A DNA stretch of 64,000 nucleotides. It comes from CBDBJQ01 sp965206405 (GTDB taxonomy: Bacteria > Pseudomonadota > Alphaproteobacteria > UBA8366). This document shows, piece by piece, positions 36,513 to 45,922 of this stretch. The translations under genes and the position numbers were made by a program. The notes under the pieces are model-generated. The model saw only the letters and a list, made by a program, of their open reading frames with translations, was not told where the DNA came from and did not search any database. The stretch covers positions 1-64,000 of the forward strand of contig CBDBJQ010000006.1 in NCBI GenBank assembly GCA_965206405.1. The letters are read 5' to 3'. Each line of letters begins with the position of its first letter. Position 1 is the first letter of the stretch.

Positions 36513-38372
36513 TTGAGCAAAACCCCTAAATTCACGGACCGACACACGCCGACACAGGTTCTCCTGCGGCGGCTGACGAAAGGCTATCTGCGCGACCAAG
36601 CCGGGACACTGATTCTCGCCTTTCTTGCCATGACCGTGATCGCGGCAACCACCGGCGCTCAGGCTCGGCTCGTCGAGCCGGCCCTGAACGAGCTCCTGGT
36701 CAAAGGCAACGCCTTTCTGGCTTGGGTGATTCCTGCCGCCTATCTTGGACTGGCGACAACCAAGGGTCTTTCGAACTACACCCAGTCGGTACTGATGGCC
36801 AAGGTCGGGCATCGCCTCATCGTCAAACTGCAGAATGAGATGTTCGGCACCGCGATCCGCGCCGACCTTGCCTTCTTCCAGAGTGCCAGCACCGGCTCCA
36901 TCCTGTCCCGCTTCACCAACGATGTGAACATGATGCGTTCGGCAATCACCGAAGGCATCACCGGCATCATCAAGGATTGCATCGTGCTCATGGTGCTCAC
37001 CGGCGTGATGATCTACATCAACCCGGCGATGGCCGCCGCTGCCTTCGTGGTGCTGCCGATCTGCATCATTCCGATCGTCTACATCGGCCGCCGCCTGCGC
37101 CAGGTGTCGCACACCACCCAAGAAACGCTGGGTTCGGTCACCAGTTTCCTTGACGACGTGTTCAAGGGCGTCCGGCAGGTCAAAGCCTACAACATGGAAC
37201 AGCATGAGGTCCGACGGGCCCGGACCTTCTTTGAATCGATCTTCTACCTGGTGTTCAAGCAATCTCGCATCAGTGCCCGTCGCTATCCGATGATGGACAC
37301 GATCAGCGGTACCGCCCTCGCCATCGTCCTGCTCTGGGGTGGCCAGCTGGTGATCGCCGGAACCGCCAATGTTGGCGAGATCATGGCTTTTTTCGTTGCC
37401 GCGATCATGGCCTACCAGCCGGCCCGCAATATTGCCGGGCTGAACGCGCAGCTTCAGCAATCCCTCGCCGCAACCGACCGCGTCTTCCAGTTCCTCGACA
37501 CAAGACCGAAGATCGTCGACCGGGAGGGCGCACAGCCTCTGGCCCTGCGCGGCGCCGGCGTTGCCTTGCGCAACATCCGTTTCTCCTATCTCGCCGAGGA
37601 AGAAAATGCGGAGTGTCCCGCCATCAACGATCTTTCGATCGATATCCCGGCGGGCCGGACTGTGGCCCTCGTCGGGCCGTCGGGCGCCGGCAAGTCAACG
37701 ATCCTGAACCTGATCCCGCGCTTCTATGACGTCGATTCGGGTAGCGTCTCCATCGACGGGCAGGACGTGCGGGACGTTACTCTGGCTTCGCTACGGGGTG
37801 CGGTCGCACTGGTGAGCCAGGACGTGATGATGTTCAACGACACCATTCGCAACAACATCGCCTACGGACGTCCCGACGCCAACGACGAGGAAATCGCCGA
37901 GGCCGCCCGTCTCGCCTTTGCCGACGGCTTCATTACCGAACTCGCCGATGGCTATGACACCAAGGTCGGGGAACGCGGCCTTCGCCTGTCGGGTGGCCAG
38001 CGCCAGCGCTTGTCGATCGCCCGCGCCATCCTCAAAGATGCATCTATCCTTCTTCTTGACGAGGCGACCTCTTCACTCGACGCCGAGTCCGAACGCCATA
38101 TCCAGGCCGCCCTTGAGCGCCTTGCCCACGATCGCACCACGATCGTCATTGCCCATCGCCTCGCCACCGTCGTCAACGCCGATCTCATCTACGTGATGGA
38201 CGAGGGCCGCTGCGCCGAGCAGGGCACCCATACCGAACTTCTGGCCCAAGATGGTCTCTATGCCAGTTACTGCCGCATGCAGTTCGGCCACGAGCACATG
38301 ATCCTGAAGGCCAAGGATCCCGCAGCGCTGGATTCCCTGGCCGCAGTCCCGGCCGCCAGCGGCGGCGACTGA
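36513..38372 (+). CDS. msbA: MsbA-type lipid ABC exporter (ATPase-permease)
   Basis: A 619-residue half-transporter that flips lipid A-core across the inner membrane. Six helices lie in residues 25-330; the ATPase domain has Walker A GPSGAGKSTILN near 390-401, signature LSGGQRQRLSIARA near 491-504, and Walker B ILLLDEATSSLD near 510-521. The start is TTG at 36513 with AGGCGAGG just upstream; the next internal ATG would cut into the first helix. WaaA and lpxK follow on the same strand (18-base gap, then a 14-base overlap), which supports the lipid A role over another exporter. Confidence 0.88.
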   Translation: MSKTPKFTDRHTPTQVLLRRLTKGYLRDQAGTLILAFLAMTVIAATTGAQARLVEPALNELLVKGNAFLAWVIPAAYLGLATTKGLSNYTQSVLMAKVGHRLIVKLQNEMFGTAIRADLAFFQSASTGSILSRFTNDVNMMRSAITEGITGIIKDCIVLMVLTGVMIYINPAMAAAAFVVLPICIIPIVYIGRRLRQVSHTTQETLGSVTSFLDDVFKGVRQVKAYNMEQHEVRRARTFFESIFYLVFKQSRISARRYPMMDTISGTALAIVLLWGGQLVIAGTANVGEIMAFFVAAIMAYQPARNIAGLNAQLQQSLAATDRVFQFLDTRPKIVDREGAQPLALRGAGVALRNIRFSYLAEEENAECPAINDLSIDIPAGRTVALVGPSGAGKSTILNLIPRFYDVDSGSVSIDGQDVRDVTLASLRGAVALVSQDVMMFNDTIRNNIAYGRPDANDEEIAEAARLAFADGFITELADGYDTKVGERGLRLSGGQRQRLSIARAILKDASILLLDEATSSLDAESERHIQAALERLAHDRTTIVIAHRLATVVNADLIYVMDEGRCAEQGTHTELLAQDGLYASYCRMQFGHEHMILKAKDPAALDSLAAVPAASGGD

Positions 38373-38390
38373 GATCGCGCAGCCGCGGCG

Positions 38391-39692
38391 ATGACGGCAC
38401 TGCCTGTCTATCGGGTCCTCACCGACGCCGCCCGTCCTCTCTTCGAATGGCATCTCCACCGCCGCATCGCGTGCGGCAAGGAAGACCGCGAACGCTATCC
38501 GGAACGACGCGGCGAGGCGTCTCGCGACCGCCCGGACGGCACCCTGGTCTGGATGCACGCAACCAGTGTCGGCGAGGCGCGGTCAGCCCTGACGCTGATC
38601 AAAGCGATGTCTACCGCCGTGCCGGCTTCCAAAACCCTCGTTACCACCGACACCGCAACCTCGGCGCGAATGATGGCGGAGCATTTGCCGGCGCGCTGCA
38701 TTCACCAATACGCGCCGCTCGACCGCCGGGCCTGGGTCAACCGGTTCCTTGATCACTGGCGGCCGCAACTGGCGCTGTTCGTGGAATCAGAGTTGTGGCC
38801 GAACCGAATGCTGGAATGCCAACGGCGCGGCATCCCGCTGGCTCTCATCAACGGTCGCCTGTCGGTGTACTCCTTTGCCCGTTGGCGGCGGTTCCCGAGA
38901 ACCGCGCGGCATCTGTTCGGTCTCTTCAACCCCTGCTTTGCACAGACCGAAGAGCAGGTGGACAAATTGCGCCATCTCGGTGCGGCAGAGGCCCGGTGCA
39001 TCGGTGATCTGAAACTATCGGCGCCACCGCTGCCCTGCGATACAGCCGGGCTCGATACGTTGCGTGAAGCAATCGGCGCTCGCCCGCTGTGGCTGGCCGC
39101 AAGCACGCATGCAGGCGAGGAAGCCCTGGCGGCTGAGGTTCACACGAAACTCGCCGCCGGGCGGCCCAACCTTCTCACTGTGATCGTGCCTCGGCATCCG
39201 GAGCGCGGGAAGGAAACAGCGCGACTCCTCACCGACAGCGGCCATACCGTTGTCCGGCGCAGCGAAGGTCGTCTGCCAACACCCGAAGACAGCATCTACC
39301 TCGCCGACACTCTTGGTGAGCTCGGACTGTTCTATCGCCTGGCCGGTGTCGCTTTTATTGGCGGCAGCACTGCTGCCCATGGCGGCCACAACCCGGCCGA
39401 GGCGGCACAGCTCAACTGCGCGATCTTGCACGGACCTGACATGACCAACTTCGCGGCGATGGCCGACAGTCTCGCCGCCTGCGGCGGCGCCGTCACCGTC
39501 GACGGTGCCGAAGCTCTCGCGGCATCGATTGGCGGTTTCCTCGACAACGAAAAGGCATGCCGGCGCAGCACCGAAGCCGCCGCTGCCTTTATCGCCAGCC
39601 ATGAGGGAGCTGCCGGCCGCATCGCCACCGAGATCACATCGCTGCTGAACAAATCATCGATAACCACACAGGCCGGCGATGCGACCTCCTGA
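38391..39692 (+). CDS. waaA: 3-deoxy-D-manno-octulosonic acid (Kdo) transferase
   Basis: A 433-residue inner-membrane-associated GT-B glycosyltransferase that adds Kdo to lipid IVA. Seen: WMHATSVGEARSALTLIKAM near 55-73 with the catalytic glutamate, FVESELWPNRMLECQRRGIPLALINGR near 124-150, TEEQVDKLRHLGA, WLAASTHAGEE near 228-238, VIVPRHPERG and GGSTAAHGGHNPAEAAQ near 325-341. Length is normal. The end overlaps lpxK by 14 bases. The msbA-waaA-lpxK order ties it to outer-membrane lipid A building. Confidence 0.94.
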   Translation: MTALPVYRVLTDAARPLFEWHLHRRIACGKEDRERYPERRGEASRDRPDGTLVWMHATSVGEARSALTLIKAMSTAVPASKTLVTTDTATSARMMAEHLPARCIHQYAPLDRRAWVNRFLDHWRPQLALFVESELWPNRMLECQRRGIPLALINGRLSVYSFARWRRFPRTARHLFGLFNPCFAQTEEQVDKLRHLGAAEARCIGDLKLSAPPLPCDTAGLDTLREAIGARPLWLAASTHAGEEALAAEVHTKLAAGRPNLLTVIVPRHPERGKETARLLTDSGHTVVRRSEGRLPTPEDSIYLADTLGELGLFYRLAGVAFIGGSTAAHGGHNPAEAAQLNCAILHGPDMTNFAAMADSLAACGGAVTVDGAEALAASIGGFLDNEKACRRSTEAAAAFIASHEGAAGRIATEITSLLNKSSITTQAGDATS

Positions 39693-40695
39693 GTTCTGGC
39701 ATCGCAAGGAACGCGGCGACCCCGCCGCCCTGCTTGCCCCGCTTGGGTGCGCGTTCGCCATAGCCGGACAGTTGTACCGCCGTCTCGCCCGGCCCTACCG
39801 CACGCCCTGCCCCGTTCTTTGCGTTGGTAATCTTGTCGCCGGCGGTGCCGGCAAGACACCAGTCGCCCTGGCGCTTGGCGCCTGGGCAACCAAAGCGGGG
39901 ATCGCGGTCCACTTCCTGAGCCGCGGCTATGGTGGGCGCGAAACCGGCCCACTCCGGGTCGATCCCGCACGGCATGGCGCGGACGATGTCGGCGACGAGC
40001 CGTTGTTGTTGGCGGCGGCCGGCCCGACATGGATTGCCCGCAACCGGGCCGCCGGTGCGGCCGCAGCAGCGGCGGCCGGCGCGGAGCTGATCGTGATGGA
40101 TGACGGCTTCCAGAATCCCAGCCTCGCGCAGGATCTGGGGCTGGTGGTGATCGACGCCGGGTACGGCTTCGGCAATGGCCGAGTGATCCCGGCGGGGCCG
40201 CTGCGCGAGACTCTGGCCGACGGGCTGGCGCGAGCAGGCGCAGTAGTGATTCTCGATCCCGACGATCCGGCCATCGACGAAACGACCTCACTACCGGATC
40301 TGCTTTTTAGTCTGCCGGACGATCTGCCGGTGCTCCGCGCCGCCCTCGTGCCCGGCCCGGAGATCGAGGCGTTGCGTGGCACGGCGGTTGCGGCTTTCGC
40401 CGGCATCGGCCGACCGGCGAAGTTCTTCTCGATGCTCGAGCGCTATGGCTGCCAAGTGGTGCGGCGGCGCGCCTTCCCTGATCACCACCACTTCCGGAGC
40501 GACGATATCGCCATGGTGCTGGCGGCGGCGGAGGCCGCCGACGCCGTTCCGGTCACCACCGAAAAGGACATCGTTCGCCTCGGGCACCTTGATCCGGAGA
40601 TCCGCGAGAGATTCGCAGTCATCCCGGTCACGACCCGCTGGGACGATCCTGCCGCATTGGAGAGCTTGCTCACGCCCTTCGCCAAGCGCGCCTGA
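39679..40695 (+). CDS. lpxK: Tetraacyldisaccharide 4'-kinase
   Basis: A 338-residue membrane-associated kinase that adds the 4' phosphate to form lipid IVA. Seen: N-terminal PPEFWHRKERGDPAALLAPLG, the P-loop VGNLVAGGAGKTPVALAL near 52-69, FLSRGYGGRETGP near 86-98, the Walker B-like VMDDGFQNPSLAQD near 139-152, and FPDHHHFRSDDI near 266-277. It completes the small lipid A operon; the next gene is on the opposite strand. Confidence 0.95.
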   Translation: MRPPEFWHRKERGDPAALLAPLGCAFAIAGQLYRRLARPYRTPCPVLCVGNLVAGGAGKTPVALALGAWATKAGIAVHFLSRGYGGRETGPLRVDPARHGADDVGDEPLLLAAAGPTWIARNRAAGAAAAAAAGAELIVMDDGFQNPSLAQDLGLVVIDAGYGFGNGRVIPAGPLRETLADGLARAGAVVILDPDDPAIDETTSLPDLLFSLPDDLPVLRAALVPGPEIEALRGTAVAAFAGIGRPAKFFSMLERYGCQVVRRRAFPDHHHFRSDDIAMVLAAAEAADAVPVTTEKDIVRLGHLDPEIRERFAVIPVTTRWDDPAALESLLTPFAKRA

Positions 40696-40709
40696 AATCC
40701 GGCTCAGCG

Positions 40710-41600
40710 CTATCCGGTCGAGTCCGGTTTTGGCAGCGGTGGAGACGCCCGCATCGGGGGTACAAGCAGTGCCGGATCGATACGGATATCGAACAGATTT
40801 ACCCGCCAATCGAGATGGGCACCGGTGGAGCGACCCGTCGAACCAACAGTCCCGATCACCGTGCCCTTGCGCACGAATTGCCCTTCCTCGATGCGCAGCG
40901 CGGCAAGATGCAGATAGGCCGAGCTCAGACCGTGTCCATGATCGAGGATCACCGTGCCGCCAGTGTAATACATGTCCACATGAGCAAGGACCACGGTGCC
41001 ATCGGCCGAAGCCCGGACGGGTGTGCCCTCGGGTGCCGCGATGTCGATCCCGTAATGGGGCTGCCGCGGTTTCCCGTTGAGAATACGACCGCTGCCATAG
41101 ACACCGGTGACTCGGCCGCGGGTCGGCCAGATCCAGCCGCTTTGCCACCATGTCTCTGCGGTGTTGCGGGCACGCACCTCGGCAATCAGGCGATTCTCGC
41201 GCAGGATGCGCTGCTGGACCTCCGGCGGCGGTGTAACCATCCGCTGCGGCAACCCGCCGATGTGCTGGGTTTCATAAGGACGCTGACGGACGGCGATGGT
41301 CCGGGACACCGTGTCGCCATTGGCGAAACGAACCACGAGCGAGGCTTCTGGGCTCACGTCACGCGAGAATCCGATCAGGAACTGGCCCGCCGGCGACACC
41401 TGCACTGGCTGTTCCTCGAAGGTCACCTCGGCGCCAGGCTCAGTCAGGCCCTCGATCAGACCGCCGGAGACCGCCTCGCCTCGCAGCGTGAGTGGCTCCA
41501 CAGCACCGGAAGGCGGCGTAGCCAGAACGAGAACAAGAAAAAATGCCGTGAAGCCGAGAGAAAGAGCGGCGCGGCGGCGACATTCCCTCTTATGGTGCAT
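40710..41600 (-). CDS. M23 family metallopeptidase (LytM domain), secreted
   Basis: A 296-residue protein that should cut peptidoglycan cross-links or activate amidases. A signal peptide (about 1-33, ending PSGAVE) precedes an N-terminal Ig-like domain (about 35-115), a short helical stretch, and the LytM domain. The zinc ligands are seen in HYGIDIAAPEGTPVRA (H-x3-D) and HLDWRVNLFD (H-x-H equivalent with HGHGLSSAYLHL before it). The ATG at 41600 directly gives the signal peptide; longer frames would overlap xseA. It lies 22 bases past the xseA stop on the same strand. Confidence 0.88.
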   Translation of the reverse strand: MHHKRECRRRAALSLGFTAFFLVLVLATPPSGAVEPLTLRGEAVSGGLIEGLTEPGAEVTFEEQPVQVSPAGQFLIGFSRDVSPEASLVVRFANGDTVSRTIAVRQRPYETQHIGGLPQRMVTPPPEVQQRILRENRLIAEVRARNTAETWWQSGWIWPTRGRVTGVYGSGRILNGKPRQPHYGIDIAAPEGTPVRASADGTVVLAHVDMYYTGGTVILDHGHGLSSAYLHLAALRIEEGQFVRKGTVIGTVGSTGRSTGAHLDWRVNLFDIRIDPALLVPPMRASPPLPKPDSTG

Positions 41601-41622
41601 TTTCGCCCGCGCCGGATCCAGC

Positions 41623-43008
41623 TTACTTGGATTTTGTGCTCGGTTTCGGGTCGAGCACCGCCGGAATCTGGCCATCGGCGAACTCGATTTTCGCCTCCGC
41701 GCCGGAGCCCACAGCCCGGGCGGCGGCGGCAGAGGAGAGCGGTGTGCCATCGGGGCACCGGATGACGGTATAGCCGCGCTCAAGCACCCGCTGGAAGGAG
41801 ACGCTCTCGAGCAGGACGCTGACGGCTTTCATGCGACTGTATCGATTTTCGATTATTTGACGCCGGGCCACACGCGCCAGCCCCTGGCTTTCCCTTGTCA
41901 GACGCTCGCCGGCTGTTCGCACCACGCCGTCCGGTGTCCGCAACCGGTGCGCGAGTTCTCCGTGGCGCCGGCGCTTGTTTTCGGCAAACCTGCCGACACT
42001 GAGATTAAGGCGTCCGGCTAACTCATCCGTGCGCTGCGCGCCGAGGCGAAGCATTCCAGCCGGATCAGACAGGCCGCGCGCCAAGCCTGACACTTCGGCC
42101 CGCCGTTCGGTAACCATCCGCCGCAATCCGGCGGCCATGCGCATTCCGTTTTCTTCCGTGCGCCGCATCAACTCGCTGCGCACAGGCACCGCAAACTCCG
42201 CCGCCGCCGTCGGCGTTGGTGCGCGCAAGTCGGATGCATGATCGATCAGCGTCCAGTCGGTCTCGTGGCCGACGGCGGAGATCAGGGGGATTTCGGATTC
42301 GGCAGCAGCGCGGACCACGATCTCCTCGTTGAAGGCCCAGAGATCCTCGAGGCTGCCGCCGCCGCGGGCAACGATGACGACATCCGGATGTGGCAGCGCG
42401 CCGCCCTCTTCAAGCGCATTCAGCCCCCGGATTCCGGCTGCGATCTGCTCGGCTGCACCCTCGCCCTGGACCAGGACAGGCCACAGCAGCACGTGGCGCG
42501 GAAAGCGATCCGCAAGCCGATGCAGAATATCATGGAGCACGGCACCGGACGCTGAGGTAACGAGCCCGATCACCTCGGGGAGCATCGGCAGATCACGCTT
42601 GCGATCCTCGTCGAACAACCCTTCCTCGGCGAGCATGCGGCGACGATCCTCGAGCATCTTGAGCAAGGCGCCCTCGCCCGCGATTTCCAGCGATTCGATG
42701 ACGATCTGATAGCTTGAACGCGGCGCGTAAGTGCTGATCTTGCCCGTACAGATAACCTCCACCCCGTCCTCGGGCGTGATCGATAGCTTGGCTGCCACGC
42801 CGCGGAAACACACCGCGTCAAGCACCACATCCTCTTCCTTAAGGCTCATGTAGAAATGGCCGGAAGCGGCACGGAAGACCCGCGACAATTCTCCGCGGAC
42901 CCGGATCCGTCCGTAATTCTGCTCGACCGTCCGCTTCAGCGCCGTCGAAAGTTCCGTGACCGTGTATTCGACGAGATTCGAGCCGGCGGCGGTCGGCGTC
43001 TGCGACAT
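41623..43008 (-). CDS. xseA: Exodeoxyribonuclease VII large subunit
   Basis: A 461-residue catalytic subunit of exonuclease VII, which degrades single-stranded DNA. Seen: the N-terminal OB-fold (EYTVTELSTALKRTVE, GRIRVRGELSRVF, GHFYMSLKE), then the nuclease core with GLVTSASGAVLHDI, VIVARGGGSLEDLWAFNEE near 215-233, and SAVGHETDWTLIDHASDLRAPTPTAAAE near 245-272, and a long coiled coil after it. The ATG at 43008 is preferred; another at 43023 would add five residues. Its small partner xseB is not in the window. It is divergent from purD. Confidence 0.93.
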   Translation of the reverse strand: MSQTPTAAGSNLVEYTVTELSTALKRTVEQNYGRIRVRGELSRVFRAASGHFYMSLKEEDVVLDAVCFRGVAAKLSITPEDGVEVICTGKISTYAPRSSYQIVIESLEIAGEGALLKMLEDRRRMLAEEGLFDEDRKRDLPMLPEVIGLVTSASGAVLHDILHRLADRFPRHVLLWPVLVQGEGAAEQIAAGIRGLNALEEGGALPHPDVVIVARGGGSLEDLWAFNEEIVVRAAAESEIPLISAVGHETDWTLIDHASDLRAPTPTAAAEFAVPVRSELMRRTEENGMRMAAGLRRMVTERRAEVSGLARGLSDPAGMLRLGAQRTDELAGRLNLSVGRFAENKRRRHGELAHRLRTPDGVVRTAGERLTRESQGLARVARRQIIENRYSRMKAVSVLLESVSFQRVLERGYTVIRCPDGTPLSSAAAARAVGSGAEAKIEFADGQIPAVLDPKPSTKSK

Positions 43009-43201
43009 GGCTGTGCGCTTCATTGGTGCTACGGGACGATCACCATCAGATACCATGATCGTGGCGGGAAGTCCCTGTCTGCCAAGCTCCCCACCAAGCG
43101 CGTGAGGAGGCTTGCCGATCCGGGCGGCACAGGTCAAATTGGCGCTGGCCTGGCGGCGCAGCCACCGGGTATCCCTGCCATCACATCGAAGGTTGAGAAC
43201 G

Positions 43202-44482
43202 GTGGACATTCTCGTCGTCGGATCGGGCGGACGCGAACATGCGCTGTGCTGGGCGATCGCTGCATCGCCGCTGTGCAACAAACTTCTCTGTGCGCCCGGG
43301 AATCCCGGTATTGCCGCCATCGCCGAATGCTGCCCCGTTGCCACCGACGATATTGACGGCCTCGTCGCCCTGGCCCGCGAGCGCTCTGTGGAACTCGTCG
43401 TCGTTGGACCCGAGGCACCGCTCTGTCTCGGGTTGGTCGACCGACTCGACAAAGCCGGTATCAAGGCGTTCGGTCCGAGCGCTGCCGCTGCCCGACTCGA
43501 AGGCTCGAAGGGGTTCATGAAGGATCTCTGTGCACGCCACGACATTCCGACCGCCGGCTACAGCCGCCACAGCGACATCGAATCCGCCCGCGAGGAAATC
43601 CGCCGCCGTGGCGCCCCGCTGGTGGTGAAGGCGGATGGGCTCGCCGCCGGCAAGGGCGTGACAATCGCCCAGACCGTCGCCGAGGCGGAAGAAGTAGCGG
43701 CGGACGCGCTTATCAAGAACCGATTCGGGGAAGCCGGGAGCGAGGTTGTGCTCGAGGAGTTCCTTGAAGGCGAAGAGGTGAGCGTGTTCGCGCTTTGCGA
43801 TGGTGCCGTCGCACTGACGATGGCCTCGGCGCAGGACCACAAGGCCGCCTATAACGGTGACAAGGGCCCGAATACTGGCGGCATGGGCGCCTATAGCCCA
43901 GCTCCGGTACTCACCAAAACCCTGCAGAGGATCGTCGAAGAAACGATCATTACCCCGACTGTCGAAGCGATGCAGGCGGAAGGCTATCCTTATAAAGGCG
44001 TTCTCTATGCGGGACTGATGATCACCGCAGAAGGACCGAAGCTACTGGAATACAACGCCCGCTTCGGCGATCCCGAATGCCAGGTACTGATGCTACGATT
44101 GATGTCGGACATCCTGCCGGCCCTGATCGCGTCTGCCGACGGACAGCTTGGCGCCTTTGATCTGCGCTGGCGCGAGGATCCGGCTCTCGTGGTCGTGCTC
44201 GCCGCCGAGGGCTATCCGGGCGACTACGAAACCGGCACGGCGATCGCAGGATTGGAAGTCGCTTCCAATGCAGAAGATGGGATCGAGCTGTTCCATGCCG
44301 GGACGAAGATGGGTAAGGACGGACAGCTTGTCGCGGCCGGCGGGCGGGTCCTCAACGTTGCGGCCAGCGCCCCGAGTCTCCGCGAAGCCCATCGCCGCGC
44401 CTATGCGGCGGTCGACCGGATCGACTGGCCGCAGGGATTCTGCCGCCGCGATATCGGCTGGCGGGCGCTGGAGCGCGAATAA
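43202..44482 (+). CDS. purD: Phosphoribosylamine-glycine ligase
   Basis: A 426-residue ATP-grasp enzyme for step two of purine synthesis. It begins with the classic VDILVVGSGGREHALCW and has GSKGFMKDLCARHDIPTAGY, PLVVKADGLAAGKGVT, the ATP-grasp loop GPNTGGMGAYSPAP near 222-235 and LLEYNARFGDPECQVLM near 281-297. The start is GTG at 43202 with GAAGG nine bases upstream; an earlier start at 43112 gives 30 residues with no family match. It is divergent from xseA and is likely a single gene. Confidence 0.96.
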   Translation: MDILVVGSGGREHALCWAIAASPLCNKLLCAPGNPGIAAIAECCPVATDDIDGLVALARERSVELVVVGPEAPLCLGLVDRLDKAGIKAFGPSAAAARLEGSKGFMKDLCARHDIPTAGYSRHSDIESAREEIRRRGAPLVVKADGLAAGKGVTIAQTVAEAEEVAADALIKNRFGEAGSEVVLEEFLEGEEVSVFALCDGAVALTMASAQDHKAAYNGDKGPNTGGMGAYSPAPVLTKTLQRIVEETIITPTVEAMQAEGYPYKGVLYAGLMITAEGPKLLEYNARFGDPECQVLMLRLMSDILPALIASADGQLGAFDLRWREDPALVVVLAAEGYPGDYETGTAIAGLEVASNAEDGIELFHAGTKMGKDGQLVAAGGRVLNVAASAPSLREAHRRAYAAVDRIDWPQGFCRRDIGWRALERE

Positions 44483-44511
44483 CCGATCGGCTGCCCGCGC
44501 CTAATTCGCGC

Positions 44512-44991
44512 CTATTTGCGCAGCGCGCGGAAGAATTTCTTCAGCAACTCGCCGCAGCGCGACTCCGACAGCCCGCCATAGACCTCCGGCTCGTGATGAC
44601 AGACAGGCTGGGTGAATATCCGCGGCCCGTGCTCGACGCCACCACCCTTGGGATCATAGGCCCCGAAATACAGCCGCCGGATGCGAGCGAAGGAGATCGC
44701 CGCCGCACACATAGGGCATGGTTCGAGGGTGACATAGAGATCGCATTCCGGAAGCCGGGCGGCGCCAAAATGACTGGCAGCGGCGCGCAGGGCCAGGATC
44801 TCGGCATGGGCCGTCGGATCGTGGTCGGCCTCGACCCGATTACCGGCATGGGCAATCAGCCGCCCGTCATGAACGACAACGGCGCCGACCGGCACCTCGC
44901 CCCGGGCTCCGGCCCGCTCGGCGACCTCGATGGCCACATCAATGAAACTGTCAGAAGCGACATCGCCGCCCTGCACGGAATCACCTTGCAT
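44512..44991 (-). CDS. tadA: tRNA-specific adenosine deaminase-like enzyme
   Basis: A 159-residue zinc deaminase that turns A34 to inosine in tRNA-Arg. Seen: the zinc/catalytic motif PTAHAEILALRAA (H-A-E) near 66-78 and LEPCPMCAAAISFARI (P-C-x2-C) near 95-110, followed by YFGAYDPKGGGVEHG. The start is not certain: ATG at 44991 adds about 12 residues before the fold, and no good ribosome site is seen. A purely nucleoside or guanine deaminase is less likely given the PKGGGVEHG segment. It converges with purD and is divergent from rluB. Confidence 0.88.
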   Translation of the reverse strand: MQGDSVQGGDVASDSFIDVAIEVAERAGARGEVPVGAVVVHDGRLIAHAGNRVEADHDPTAHAEILALRAAASHFGAARLPECDLYVTLEPCPMCAAAISFARIRRLYFGAYDPKGGGVEHGPRIFTQPVCHHEPEVYGGLSESRCGELLKKFFRALRK

Positions 44992-45023
44992 GCCGAGAGA
45001 TTGGCGCAGGATCCGTGCCGCGT

Positions 45024-45063
45024 CCAATCCTGGATGTCTCCAATCCTGGATATCTCCAATCCT
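45024..45063. repeat. Tandem repeat, 16-bp unit x2.5
   Basis: Copies of CCAATCCTGGATGTCT (the second with A for G, the third partial) in the spacer between the divergent genes tadA and rluB. Confidence 0.85.
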
Positions 45064-45142
45064 TGCGGCGCAACAACCGCGCGGGCACTCTGTGCCACAG
45101 AGCGACCGCAAAGTAGCGACAGTGCTTTCCCCGGAGCATTCC

Positions 45143-45922
45143 TTGACGGATCAAACGACATCCGCAGCGCCGCAGAGGATCGCCAAGCTGATCGCCCGGG
45201 CCGGTGTCTGTTCGCGCCGGGAGGCCGAGCGCTACATCGCCGAAGGGCGGGTTACCGTCGATGGCACAATCATCGGCAGCCCGGCCACTCTGGTGACATC
45301 GGAAAACCAGATCACCGTTGACGGCAAACTCCTTCCTGCGCTCATGGAAACGCGACTCTGGCGCTTTCATAAACCGGCCGGCGCAGTCACCACGCGAAGC
45401 GACCCCGAGGGGCGGCCGACCGTCTTCGACATGCTGCCAGAATCCCTGCCCCGGGTTGTCAGTGTCGGAAGGCTTGATCTGAACAGCGAAGGATTACTGC
45501 TGTTCACCAATGACGGAGAGACGGCGCGCCGCTTTGAGCACCCCTCCGGCGGCTGGCAGCGACAGTATCGGGTGCGGGTGTTCGGCGCGATCGATGAGCG
45601 GGTTCTGAGCGATCTGGCCCAGGGCATTGCGATCGAGGGTTTCCGCTATGCGCCCATCGAGGCGCGTCTCGACAGGCGGCAGGGTGACAACGCATGGCTG
45701 ACAATGACCCTCAAGGAGGGAAAGAATCGCGAGATCCGAAAGATCTGCGAACATTTCGGGTGGCAGGCAAACCGTCTCATCCGGACCGGATATGGCCCGT
45801 TCCAGCTCGACGATTTGCCGCGGGGAAAGATCGCGGAAGTACCCCCAACAACACTTCGCAAGCACCTTGGCGATATGAATCATGGCGCTGCGAATCATGG
45901 CGATGCGAATCATCGGCGGTAG
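45143..45922 (+). CDS. rluB: 23S rRNA pseudouridine synthase RluB-type
   Basis: A 259-residue enzyme that makes pseudouridine in 23S rRNA. An S4 RNA-binding domain (RIAKLIARAGVCSRREAERYI, about 12-70) is followed by the catalytic domain with FHKPAGAVTTRSDPEGRPTVFD, and the catalytic Asp in VGRLDLNSEGLLLFTND near 115. The close is KEGKNREIRKICEHFGWQANRLIR. Start TTG at 45143 with GGAG seven bases upstream. The last residues NHGAANHGDANHRR come from three 15-base tandem copies that also form the beginning of rsmD. RsuA or RluE-like assignment is possible but the insert pattern fits RluB. Confidence 0.85.
   Translation: MTDQTTSAAPQRIAKLIARAGVCSRREAERYIAEGRVTVDGTIIGSPATLVTSENQITVDGKLLPALMETRLWRFHKPAGAVTTRSDPEGRPTVFDMLPESLPRVVSVGRLDLNSEGLLLFTNDGETARRFEHPSGGWQRQYRVRVFGAIDERVLSDLAQGIAIEGFRYAPIEARLDRRQGDNAWLTMTLKEGKNREIRKICEHFGWQANRLIRTGYGPFQLDDLPRGKIAEVPPTTLRKHLGDMNHGAANHGDANHRR
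45872..45916. repeat. Tandem repeat, 15-bp unit x3, spanning the rluB end and rsmD start
   Basis: Three near-copies of GCTGCGAATCATGGC. In the rluB frame they read (D/A)xNHG; in the rsmD frame each copy offers an ATG, giving MALRIMAMRIIGG. The repeat therefore supplies several alternative start codons for rsmD. Confidence 0.85.
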
